DNA of 9,262 nt from an uncultured Neisseria sp. (GTDB taxonomy: Bacteria > Pseudomonadota > Gammaproteobacteria > Burkholderiales > Neisseriaceae): positions 1 to 9,262 of the forward strand of contig CALFOA010000483.1 in assembly GCA_937919795.1 (NCBI GenBank), in the 5' to 3' direction. Both the position numbers and the translations under genes were made by a program. Below, piece after piece: positions 1-6,664 of this stretch; positions within the stretch are counted from its first letter, which is position 1, and the number at the start of each line of letters is the position of its first letter. The notes under the pieces were generated by a model. That model did not search any database. It was not told the DNA's origin and worked only from the letters and a program-made list of their open reading frames with translations.

Positions 1-660
1 GTCGGCGCCGGTTTGACGCAGGATGTCGGCGGCTTTCTGCGGGCTGCTTAAATCGCCGTTTACCCACAACGGCAGCTTAATTTGTTGTTTGACTTCGGCA
101 ATCAATTCGTAAGCCGCTTCGCCTTTATACATTTGGGTGCGGGTGCGACCGTGAACTGCCAGCGCGGCAATGCCGGCCTGTTCGGCCATTTTGGCGACGG
201 TGAGGATATTTTTGTGTTCGTCATCCCAGCCCAAACGGGTTTTCAGGGTAACGGGCACCTCCACCGCCTGCACCACCGCGCGCAGGATGCGGCCAACCAA
301 ATCTTCGTTTTGCAACAAGGCGCTACCGGCCAATACGTTGCAGACTTTTTTGGCCGGACAGCCCATATTGATGTCGATAATCTGGGCACCGGCGGCCACG
401 TTGTAGCGGGCGGCTTCGGCCAGCTGTTCGGGATCGCTGCCGGCAATCTGCACCGCTATCGGGCCGGTTTCGCCGCTGTGGTCGCTGCGGCGCAGGGTTT
501 TGCGGGTGTGCCGCAACGACGGATCGTCGGAAATCATTTCGCTGACGGCATAACCGGCACCGTATGCCCGCGCCAAACGACGAAACGGTTTGTCGGTAAT
601 ACCGGCCATCGGCGCGAGCGCAACAGGGGTATCAATGCGGTATTCGCCGATGTGCATCAT
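1..660 (-). CDS. dusB: tRNA-dihydrouridine synthase B (3' part beyond window)
   Basis: FMN-dependent enzyme that reduces specific uridines in the tRNA D-loop to dihydrouridine in the cytoplasm. Translating the minus strand gives 220 residues, open to the left edge. Family members are about 320-340 residues, so roughly the last third (helical tRNA-binding domain) is missing. Visible TIM-barrel motifs: [12 protein letters not shown] near residues 16-27, [10 protein letters not shown] near 97-106 with C101 at the position of the catalytic acid (E. coli C100), VTLK ending in K140, HGRTR at 170-174 and NGD at 201-203, which are FMN and phosphate contacts. The NMGCPAKKV context fits DusB/NifR3 better than DusA or DusC. 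The start is a double ATG (660 or 657). The second matches the E. coli start MRIGQ better, and neither has a clear Shine-Dalgarno; the leader is CA-rich. selO lies upstream on the same strand, 116 bases away, and a separate promoter sits in the gap. Confidence 0.95.
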   Translation of the reverse strand, partial: MMHIGEYRIDTPVALAPMAGITDKPFRRLARAYGAGYAVSEMISDDPSLRHTRKTLRRSDHSGETGPIAVQIAGSDPEQLAEAARYNVAAGAQIIDINMGCPAKKVCNVLAGSALLQNEDLVGRILRAVVQAVEVPVTLKTRLGWDDEHKNILTVAKMAEQAGIAALAVHGRTRTQMYKGEAAYELIAEVKQQIKLPLWVNGDLSSPQKAADILRQTGAD

Positions 661-690
661 AGAAGTGGTGTGTGTGTTTGGGTGATATTG

Positions 691-753
691 TTAAGCCGCA
701 TTGTACAATTTTTAAGCAGCATTGTCATGCCGTTAAGCGTTTTTTATCTTGAC
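691..753. repeat. Degenerate 21-bp tandem repeat over the dusB promoter
   Basis: The hexamer TTAAGC occurs at 691, 712 and 733, exactly 21 bases apart. The first two units share 13 of 14 bases (TTAAGCMGCATTGT); the third keeps only the hexamer. The array covers both promoter boxes of dusB. A 21-base period is two helical turns, so the copies lie on one face of the DNA. It may be an operator array or just an old tandem duplication. Confidence 0.5.
700..728 (-). promoter_or_regulatory. Predicted sigma70-type promoter of dusB
   Basis: On the minus strand, a -35 box ATGACA (723-728, 5 of 6 to TTGACA) and a -10 box TACAAT (700-705, 5 of 6 to TATAAT) are separated by exactly 17 bases. The predicted transcript start is near 693, giving a leader of about 33 bases. 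The -10 lies inside a perfect 10-bp palindrome, ATTGTACAAT (700-709). Seen directly; promoter function is inferred. Confidence 0.65.
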
Positions 754-762
754 CTATATCAT
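749..762. promoter_or_regulatory. FNR-like palindrome upstream of dusB
   Basis: The sequence TTGAC-ctat-ATCAT matches 8 of the 10 fixed bases of the FNR consensus TTGAT-N4-ATCAA. Its centre is about 62 bases upstream of the predicted dusB transcript start, close to the -61.5 spacing typical of class I FNR activation. It lies between the selO stop and the dusB promoter. Single matches of this quality also arise by chance, so this is a candidate only. Confidence 0.3.
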
Positions 763-776
763 TAATCCGCCGCCGT

Positions 777-2243
777 TCAGCTCGAGCAACTCACGCAGAT
801 TTCGCTGGCCCATTCCGGCGGCGGTTCGGCGAAATCGGCAAAGCGTGCGGACTCGGTAAACGGTTCAGACAGGCATGCCCGCAGCCGCTCGATTTCGCGG
901 TAATCACCCGCCTGCGCCAAACGAATCGCCTGCTCGGCCAGATAGTTGCGCAGCACATAAAGCGGGTTTACCGCATTCATCCGCACCCGCCGCGCTTCGT
1001 GTTCGCTGTTTTCCGCGCGCAGCCGCTGGCGGTAGCGGCCTATCCACAATTGCAAGGCCACTAGCCCGTCTTCGGCAAACAAAGCGGCCAGTTGCGGCGG
1101 TAACGGCTCTTCATGCGGATTGCTCACGGCCGAAAGGTGGCGGAAAAACAGCGTGAAATCCGCCCGGCCTTGCAGTAATTCCAGCAAATCGGCAACCAGT
1201 TCGCCGTCGCCCGCTTTTTCTTGCAACAAACCCAGCTTGGCGCGCATCTTGTTCAGATAGGCCTGTTGATATTGCTCAGGGAAACGGTCGAGCGCCGCCA
1301 CCAAGCCGTCTTTTTCGCACAAGGGCAGCAAGGCCGAGCCGATGCGCGAGAGATTCCATTGCACGATATAAGGCTGCTCGTTATAAGCATAACGGCCGCC
1401 GGTATCGGAATGGTTGGGCACATGGCGGCGGTCGAAAGTATCCATAAAACCGAACGGGCCGTAATCGATGGTTAGCCCCAGCACCGACATATTGTCGGTA
1501 TTCAACACGCCGTGGGTAAAGCCCACCGCCTGCCAGTCGGCCACCAAGCGCACGCTGCGCTCGCAAATGGCTTCAAACAAGGCCAGATACGGCTGCTCGG
1601 CGCTTTTACATTCGGGATAATGGCGTTCAATCAAAAAATCGGCCAACGGCGCCAAATATTGATGCTGGCCGGTGTGATAAAAATATTCAAAATGGCCGAA
1701 GCGGATAAAGCTCGGCGCGATACGGGTAACCACCGCAGCGGTTTCCTGCTGCTCGCGGTACACCGCATCGTTGCTGCCGACAATCGCCAGCGCGCGGGTG
1801 GTCGGAATGCCCAAGCCGTACATCGCTTCGGAACACAAATATTCACGAATGCTGGAACGCAGCACCGCCCGGCCGTCGGCAAAGCGCGAAAACGGCGTTT
1901 TGCCCGCCCCTTTGAGTTGCCATTCCCAGCTTACCCCTTGTTTATCCTGCCGCTCACCCAGCATTAGCGCGCGGCCGTCGCCCAATTGCGGGGTATAGCC
2001 GCCAAACTGGTGGCCGCTGTACACCGTGGCAAACGGCGCGGGATCGTATTGCTTGGCGCTGCCGCCTAGATAATGCAGCAGGCCGTCGTCCCAATCGTCT
2101 GGCAGCAAGCCCTGTTGTTCGCCCAGCGGCAGATTCCGCGCCACCCAATAAGGCTTGCCCAGCGCATCGGGCGCGATATGGCGGTAAAACGCTTCGGGCA
2201 GGCCGGTGAAGGCGGCGGGTTTTAAAAAAGGGATGTGCGGCAT
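777..2243 (-). CDS. selO: Protein adenylyltransferase SelO (YdiU/UPF0061 family)
   Basis: Pseudokinase-fold enzyme that binds ATP in a flipped orientation and transfers AMP to Ser, Thr or Tyr of target proteins; linked in E. coli to redox and stress responses. At 488 residues it is full length. Seen in order: GHQFGGYTPQLGDGRA (77-92); KGAGKTPFSRFADGRAVLRS (111-130) with K111; E134; R174; the THGVLNTDN stretch (243-251) with D250 as probable catalytic base and N251 as metal ligand; and DYG with D260 replacing the kinase DFG. These sit two residues before the Pseudomonas syringae equivalents K113, R176, D252, N253 and D262. The C-terminus CVSCSS places C486 where eukaryotic SelO carries selenocysteine; in E. 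coli the corresponding cysteine forms a regulatory disulfide. The start is preceded by a weak GGAA eight bases upstream. An uptake word lies inside the gene. It is divergent from narG; no clear terminator separates it from dusB, so read-through is possible. Confidence 0.95.
   Translation of the reverse strand: MPHIPFLKPAAFTGLPEAFYRHIAPDALGKPYWVARNLPLGEQQGLLPDDWDDGLLHYLGGSAKQYDPAPFATVYSGHQFGGYTPQLGDGRALMLGERQDKQGVSWEWQLKGAGKTPFSRFADGRAVLRSSIREYLCSEAMYGLGIPTTRALAIVGSNDAVYREQQETAAVVTRIAPSFIRFGHFEYFYHTGQHQYLAPLADFLIERHYPECKSAEQPYLALFEAICERSVRLVADWQAVGFTHGVLNTDNMSVLGLTIDYGPFGFMDTFDRRHVPNHSDTGGRYAYNEQPYIVQWNLSRIGSALLPLCEKDGLVAALDRFPEQYQQAYLNKMRAKLGLLQEKAGDGELVADLLELLQGRADFTLFFRHLSAVSNPHEEPLPPQLAALFAEDGLVALQLWIGRYRQRLRAENSEHEARRVRMNAVNPLYVLRNYLAEQAIRLAQAGDYREIERLRACLSEPFTESARFADFAEPPPEWASEICVSCSS
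864..875 (-). repeat. DNA-uptake word inside selO
   Basis: An exact TGCCTGTCTGAA on the minus strand, in frame with selO, where it encodes the C-L-S-E stretch near the C-terminus. Single intragenic uptake words are common in naturally competent Neisseria. It matches the six intergenic copies in this window. Confidence 0.85.
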
Positions 2244-2266
2244 AGCGGTATTTCCGAAAACAAATT

Positions 2267-2301
2267 GAACAGTAGGGGGTAAGCTTACCTGTTCAGGAAC
2301 A
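2267..2301. promoter_or_regulatory. Palindrome cluster upstream of selO
   Basis: Overlapping symmetric elements lie 24-58 bases upstream of the selO start: a perfect 12-bp palindrome GGTAAGCTTACC (2278-2289); TGTTC-ag-GAACA (2290-2301); and a further GAACAG (2267-2272) that pairs with CTGTTC (2289-2294). Three GAACA/TGTTC half-sites in 35 bases at a promoter-proximal position suggest an operator for a dimeric repressor. I do not recognise the regulator. Confidence 0.35.
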
Positions 2302-2311
2302 ATCCGGGTAG

Positions 2312-2361
2312 GATTTCTTTCAGACAGGCATTTTGCCCGAAATGCCTGTCTGAAAGAAATC
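2312..2361. repeat. Inverted uptake-word pair (22-bp hairpin)
   Basis: Perfect 22-bp arms (2312-2333 and 2340-2361) with a 6-base loop, each arm carrying TGCCTGTCTGAA. Neither side has a T-run, so it does not look like a working intrinsic terminator. Such pairs normally sit at 3' ends of genes in Neisseria; here it lies between two gene starts. Confidence 0.9.
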
Positions 2362-2589
2362 TAACGAAAACCCACTCGCCCCGGCTACTCCCAAAGAACT
2401 AGCCCGTTTACTTCCAACGCTGATGTTTCCTGATTATTTTGCGCCTGCGCTCAAGCCGTTAGGCGCATGTTTTTCTTGCGGGGGCTGGCTTATAGTCGGA
2501 AGTGTTAAAAAATCTACCTATGGTGCAATCACTAAATTCCTTATTTATTGATTTCACGACACCTTGCACGATAAGCATAAGGAACGACC

Positions 2590-5500
2590 ATGAGCCACTT
2601 TTTAGACCGCCTGAAATTTTTCAGCAAGCAACACGAGCCGTTTGCCAACGGGCACGGCGTATTGACCACGGAAGACCGCCAATGGGAAAACGCCTACCGC
2701 AGCCGCTGGCAACACGATAAAGTGGTGCGTTCCACCCACGGGGTGAACTGTACCGGTTCGTGCAGCTGGAAAGTGTATGTGAAAAACGGCCTGATTACCT
2801 GGGAAACCCAGCAGACCGACTATCCGCGTACCCGCCCCGATTTGCCCAACCACGAGCCGCGCGGCTGTCCGCGCGGGGCTTCGTATAGTTGGTATGTGTA
2901 TTCCGCCCAGCGCGTGAAATACCCGATGATGCGCGGCGTGTTGGCCGAAATGTGGCGCGAAGCGCGCAAAACCATGTCGCCGACCGATGCGTGGGCGTCG
3001 ATTGTGGAAAACGAAGCGCGTGCCAAAGCCTATAAAACCCAGCGTGGTTTGGGCGGTTTTGTGCGCATTAATTGGGATGAAGCCAATGAAATCGTGGCCG
3101 CTGCCAATGCTTATACCGTGAAAAACTACGGCCCCGACCGCGTAATCGGCTTCTCGCCGATTCCGGCGATGTCTATGGTGAGCTATGCCGCCGGCGCGCG
3201 CTACCTCGGCCTGCTGGGCGGTGTACCGCTCTCGTTCTACGACTGGTATTGCGACTTGCCGCCGGCCAGCCCGCAAATTTGGGGCGAACAGACCGACGTG
3301 GCCGAATCGGCCGACTGGTATAACTCGAATTACCTGATGGTATGGGGTTCCAACGTGCCGATGACGCGTACGCCCGATGCCCACTTCTACACTGAAGTAC
3401 GTTACAAAGGTACCAAAACGGTAGCCGTGTCTTCCGACTTCGGTGAAATGGCCAAATTCGGCGACATTTGGCTCGCGCCCAAACAAGGTACCGATGCCGC
3501 TTTGGCGATGGCGATGGGTCATGTGATTCTGAAAGAATTCCACCTGAAAAACCCTTCACCCTACTTCACTGACTATGTACGCCGCCTTACCGATATGCCG
3601 ATTCTGGTGCGCCTGCAACAAGACGGCCAAGGCTATGCGCCGAAATATTTCCTGCGCGCTTCCGAATTAGACGGCAATTTCGGCGAAGAGAAAAACCCCG
3701 ATTGGAAAACACTGGCTTGGGACGAGCGTTCAGACAGCCTGATGGTGCCCAACGGCTCTATCGGTTTCCGCTGGGACGGCAGCCAAAAATGGAACTTGGA
3801 AACCCTCGCACAAGGTGAGGACGTACAGGCCGCGTTGTCGCTGAAAGAGCGTTCGGATGAAGTTGTGGAAGTCGGCTTCACCTATTTCGGCGGTGAGCAC
3901 GACGAAATGATTTACCGCAAGGTACCGGCCAAACGCATTCCGCTGGCCAACGGCGAAACCGCGCTGGTGGCCACCGTATTCGACTTGATGGTTGCCAACT
4001 ACGGCGTGGACAACGGCTTGGGCTGCCCGAATTGCGCCCAGGATTACAGCGAAGACAAACCCTACACCCCCGCTTGGCAGGAAAAACACACCGGTGTGAA
4101 CCCCGATTTGGTGGTACAGGTTGCCCGCGAGTTTGCCCAAAACGCGCACGACACCGAAGGCCGCAGCATGGTGATTGTCGGCGCCGGTTTGAACCACTGG
4201 TACCACATGGACATGGCTTACCGCGGCATCATCAATATGCTGATGCTGTGCGGCTCTATCGGTAAATCCGGCGGCGGCTGGTGCCACTATGTCGGCCAGG
4301 AAAAACTGCGCCCGCAATCCGGCTGGATTCCGCTGACCTTCGCTACCGACTGGCACCGCCCGCCGCGCCAGATGAACGGCACCTCATTCTTCTATGCCCA
4401 CACCAGCCAATGGCGGCATGAAAAAGTAGGCGTAGACGAAATTCTCGCCCCCAATGCCGACGGCAGCATGGGCAAACTTTCCATGATCGACTACAACGCC
4501 AAAGCCGAACGCATGGGCTGGCTGCCGAGCGCACCGCAACTGGGTGCCAACCCGCTCGACATCGTTGATCAAGCCGAAGCCGCCGGTATGGATGCCGCCC
4601 AATATGTGGCGAGCCGCTTGAAAGACGGTACGCTCGACATGGCGTGTAACGACCCCGACAACCCGCAAAACTTCCCGCGCAACCTGTTTGTGTGGCGCTC
4701 CAACCTGCTCGGTTCTTCCGGCAAAGGCCACGAGTATTTCCTCAAATACCTGTTGGGCACCCAAAACGCCGTATTAAGCGACGAGAACGACGAAGAGTGC
4801 ATCAAGCCTACCGAAATCACCGTGCGCCCGGCCGCCGAAGGCAAGCTCGATTTGCTGGTGGTACTCGATTTCCGTATGTCGACTACCTGTCTGTACGGCG
4901 ACATCGTATTGCCTACCGCCACCTGGTATGAAAAAGACGACCTCAACACCTCGGATATGCACCCGTTTATCCACCCGTTAACCGAGGCCGTACAACCGCT
5001 GTGGCAAAGCAAAACCGACTGGGAAATCTACAAAGGCTTCGCCAAAAAATTCAGCGAAATCGCCAAAGACTACATCGGCGTGCGCAAAGACATCGTGCTC
5101 ACCCCGCTGATGCACGACAGCCCGCAGGAACTCGGCCAGCCGTTTGACCCGAAAGACTGGAAACACGGCGAATGCGACCCCATCCCCGGCAAAACCATGC
5201 CCGCCATGACCGTGGTGGAACGCGATTACGGCGCCATTTACGAAAAATTCACTTCCATCGGCCCCTTGCTCGAAAAAGTGAACAACAACGGTAAAGGCAT
5301 TGTGTGGGATACCAAGCACGAAGTTGAATTCCTGCGCAAACTCAACGGCGTGCGCGCCGAAGGCGCGGGCAAAGGCCAGCCGAAAATCGACACCGCCATC
5401 GATGCCTGCGAAATGGTGTTAACACTGGCTCCCGAAACCAACGGCCACGTTGCCAAAAAAGCCTGGCAAGCCTTGGGTGAAACCACCGGCCGCGATCATA

Positions 5501-6270
5501 CCCACCTGATCAACGCCAGCGAACACACCGCCATCCGCTTCCGCGACATCGTCGCCCAACCGCGCAAAATTGTGACCTCGCCGATTTGGTCGGGCGTAGA
5601 GAGCGAAGACGTGTGCTACAACGCCGGTTACACCAACGTGCACGAACTGATCCCGTGGCGCACCCTCACTGGCCGCCAGCAGTTCTACCAAGACCACAAA
5701 TGGATGCGTGATTTCGGCGAAGGCTTGTGCGTGTACAAACCCGCCGTCGATTTCAAAACCACCAAAAAACTGCTGGGCAAATACCCCAACGGCAACAAAG
5801 AAATTACCCTTAATTTCTTAACGCCGCACCAAAAATGGGGCATCCACAGCACCTATTCCGAAAACCTGCGCATGCTCACCCTCTCACGCGGCGGCCCGCA
5901 TGTGTGGATCAGCGAAATAGATGCCAAGAAAGCCGGTATTGTCGATAACGACTGGGTGGAAGTATTCAACGCCAACGGCACCATCGCCTGCCGCGCCGTG
6001 GTGAGCCAGCGGATTCCGGAAACCATGATTCTGATGTACCACGCGCAGGAAAAAATCGTCCACACCCCCGCGGGCGAGGTTTCCAAAAAACGCGGCGGCA
6101 TCCACAACTCGGTTACCCGCGCCATCCTGAAACCGACCCACATGATCGGCGGCTACGCCCAGCTGGCCTACGGTTTCAACTACTACGGCACCGTCGGCTC
6201 CAACCGCGACGAATGGGTGATTGTGCGTAAGATGAAAAACATCGATTGGATGGATACGCCGGTGAAATAA
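2590..6270 (+). CDS. narG: Respiratory nitrate reductase alpha subunit NarG
   Basis: Catalytic molybdenum subunit that reduces nitrate to nitrite on the cytoplasmic face of the inner membrane, normally in a NarGHI complex fed by quinol. The protein (1226 residues; E. coli 1247) matches E. coli NarG along its whole length, from MSHFLDRLKFF to the KMKNIDWMD terminus. Iron-sulfur cluster FS0 ligands are present: H50, C54, C58 and C93. The Mo ligand is D222 in FYDWYCDLPPAS. The C-terminal pterin-binding domain (LNFLTPHQKWGIHSTYS onward) is complete. No twin-arginine signal is seen, as expected for this cytoplasmic subunit. A local difference is GCPNC (C479, C482) where E. coli has DVNC. The start is supported by AAGGA (2579-2583) six bases upstream and by alignment of the N-termini. 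A terminator begins 17 bases after the stop, so the gene is monocistronic. narH, narJ, narI and narK are not adjacent, and how this NarG gets electrons and cofactor is unknown from this window. Confidence 0.97.
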   Translation: MSHFLDRLKFFSKQHEPFANGHGVLTTEDRQWENAYRSRWQHDKVVRSTHGVNCTGSCSWKVYVKNGLITWETQQTDYPRTRPDLPNHEPRGCPRGASYSWYVYSAQRVKYPMMRGVLAEMWREARKTMSPTDAWASIVENEARAKAYKTQRGLGGFVRINWDEANEIVAAANAYTVKNYGPDRVIGFSPIPAMSMVSYAAGARYLGLLGGVPLSFYDWYCDLPPASPQIWGEQTDVAESADWYNSNYLMVWGSNVPMTRTPDAHFYTEVRYKGTKTVAVSSDFGEMAKFGDIWLAPKQGTDAALAMAMGHVILKEFHLKNPSPYFTDYVRRLTDMPILVRLQQDGQGYAPKYFLRASELDGNFGEEKNPDWKTLAWDERSDSLMVPNGSIGFRWDGSQKWNLETLAQGEDVQAALSLKERSDEVVEVGFTYFGGEHDEMIYRKVPAKRIPLANGETALVATVFDLMVANYGVDNGLGCPNCAQDYSEDKPYTPAWQEKHTGVNPDLVVQVAREFAQNAHDTEGRSMVIVGAGLNHWYHMDMAYRGIINMLMLCGSIGKSGGGWCHYVGQEKLRPQSGWIPLTFATDWHRPPRQMNGTSFFYAHTSQWRHEKVGVDEILAPNADGSMGKLSMIDYNAKAERMGWLPSAPQLGANPLDIVDQAEAAGMDAAQYVASRLKDGTLDMACNDPDNPQNFPRNLFVWRSNLLGSSGKGHEYFLKYLLGTQNAVLSDENDEECIKPTEITVRPAAEGKLDLLVVLDFRMSTTCLYGDIVLPTATWYEKDDLNTSDMHPFIHPLTEAVQPLWQSKTDWEIYKGFAKKFSEIAKDYIGVRKDIVLTPLMHDSPQELGQPFDPKDWKHGECDPIPGKTMPAMTVVERDYGAIYEKFTSIGPLLEKVNNNGKGIVWDTKHEVEFLRKLNGVRAEGAGKGQPKIDTAIDACEMVLTLAPETNGHVAKKAWQALGETTGRDHTHLINASEHTAIRFRDIVAQPRKIVTSPIWSGVESEDVCYNAGYTNVHELIPWRTLTGRQQFYQDHKWMRDFGEGLCVYKPAVDFKTTKKLLGKYPNGNKEITLNFLTPHQKWGIHSTYSENLRMLTLSRGGPHVWISEIDAKKAGIVDNDWVEVFNANGTIACRAVVSQRIPETMILMYHAQEKIVHTPAGEVSKKRGGIHNSVTRAILKPTHMIGGYAQLAYGFNYYGTVGSNRDEWVIVRKMKNIDWMDTPVK

Positions 6271-6287
6271 GGCCGTATCACCAACCC

Positions 6288-6338
6288 ATGCCTGTCTGAA
6301 ACCATTGCGCAAGCTCGTTTTCAGACAGGCATTTTTTT
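6288..6338 (+). terminator. Intrinsic terminator of narG, built from uptake words
   Basis: Perfect 14-bp arms (6288-6301 and 6319-6332), each holding TGCCTGTCTGAA, enclose a 17-base loop and are followed by a run of seven T (6332-6338). It starts 17 bases after the narG stop. An inverted uptake-word pair plus T-run is a classical Neisseria terminator. Confidence 0.9.
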
Positions 6339-6401
6339 ATCAACTTTACGCTGATGATTTAATTTGATAATTTAGCTGATGAACTGAAAAATAACCACCG
6401 T

Positions 6402-6428
6402 CGTCATGCTCGGGCTTGACCCGAGCAT
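6402..6428 (+). repeat. dRS3-like hairpin repeat, left copy
   Basis: A 27-base unit beginning CGTCATGCTCGGG and containing a hairpin with 9-bp arms, ATGCTCGGG / CCCGAGCAT, and a 5-base loop. Its inverted partner lies at 6559-6585 (25 of 27 identical). In form it resembles neisserial dRS3 repeats (ATTCCC-N8-GGGAAT, often within GTCATTCCC), but the stem sequence differs. It bounds the left side of the repeat island. Confidence 0.75.
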
Positions 6429-6444
6429 CTCCCGCTTCCCGTGA

Positions 6445-6551
6445 TATAGCGGAAAAACTTATTTTTGCCACAAGGCAGCAAGCCGCAGACAGTACACGTA
6501 GTACGGCAAGGCGCAGCAACGCCGTGGCAGAAATAAAGTTTTTTCGCTATA
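6445..6551. mobile_element. Correia-type repeat-enclosed element (CREE-like MITE)
   Basis: A 107-bp element begins TATAGCGGAAAAACTT and ends with the near-perfect complement. Terminal inverted repeats of 27 and 28 bases (6445-6471 and 6524-6551) differ by two substitutions and one indel. The interior, with AGCCGCAGACAGTAC and GTACGGCAAGGCG, matches from memory the core of meningococcal and gonococcal Correia elements, and the size fits the shorter class of about 105 bp. The termini keep TATAG but lack the usual GGATTAA, so it is a variant. It is non-coding and would depend on a transposase elsewhere. TATAAA (6548-6553) at its right end could serve as a -10 box towards aspA; I see no matching -35. 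Confidence 0.8.
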
Positions 6552-6558
6552 AATCAAG

Positions 6559-6585
6559 ATACTCGGGTCAAGCCCGAGTATGACG
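6559..6585 (-). repeat. dRS3-like hairpin repeat, right copy
   Basis: Inverted copy of the 6402-6428 unit with two changes, which compensate each other so that the hairpin ATACTCGGG / CCCGAGTAT stays perfect. It closes the island seven bases after the Correia-like element. The paired change is what one expects if the hairpin itself is maintained, or if the copies come from two sub-families. Confidence 0.75.
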
Positions 6586-6652
6586 ATACGATGATGGTAA
6601 GTTATTTACCTCTAGCTTCCCAAACCTCTTTAAAAATCCTTTGCGGATAGAC

Positions 6653-6656
6653 AGGA
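6653..6656 (+). promoter_or_regulatory. Ribosome binding site deciding the aspA start
   Basis: AGGA followed by eight bases and ATG at 6665. An in-frame TTG at 6641 would add eight residues but would place this site inside the gene, and family alignment starts at the ATG. Confidence 0.8.
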
Positions 6657-6664
6657 AACAGAAC

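Larger units (their letters stand above)
2244..2589. other. Divergent intergenic region selO / narG
   Basis: This 346-base gap should hold both divergent promoters. It contains a cluster of short palindromes near selO, a 22-bp uptake-word hairpin, and a stretch of about 230 bases before narG. I find no convincing -35/-10 pair for narG (TATAGT at 2491-2496 lacks a good -35) and no good FNR palindrome. A 66-codon open frame (2354-2551) lacks a plausible start signal and is discussed as a finding. Confidence 0.7.

Noticed and set aside
668..677. (GT)5 / (CA)5 run in the dusB leader as a phase-variation tract
   Set aside because: Five dinucleotide units are too few to be expected to slip at useful rates, and the tract is outside the coding frame.
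82..765. 227-codon open frame on the plus strand
   Set aside because: It lies antisense to dusB, which has unmistakable family motifs; its GC-rich third positions explain the opposite-strand openness.
2515..2521. TACCTAT, a match to the NarL/NarP heptamer upstream of narG
   Set aside because: A single heptamer with no inverted partner at the 7-2-7 spacing; expected often by chance.
2549..2562. TTGAT half-type FNR site before narG
   Set aside because: TTGAT (starting near 2548) is followed by a right half matching only one of five bases; no second candidate found in the gap.
2602..3543. 313-codon open frame on the minus strand inside narG
   Set aside because: Antisense to conserved narG codons including the FS0 and Mo-ligand region; composition rich in His, Gly and Arg as expected of a shadow frame.
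6596..6610. GGTAA-N5-TTACC inverted repeat upstream of aspA
   Set aside because: Five-base arms only, no clear relation to promoter boxes; too weak to call an operator.
6641..6664. TTG start extending aspA by eight residues
   Set aside because: ATG at 6665 has a well-placed AGGA site and aligns with the start of E. coli AspA.
6271..6664. Possible decayed narH after narG
   Set aside because: No Cys-rich ferredoxin-like pattern in any frame; the region is accounted for by a terminator and intergenic repeats.
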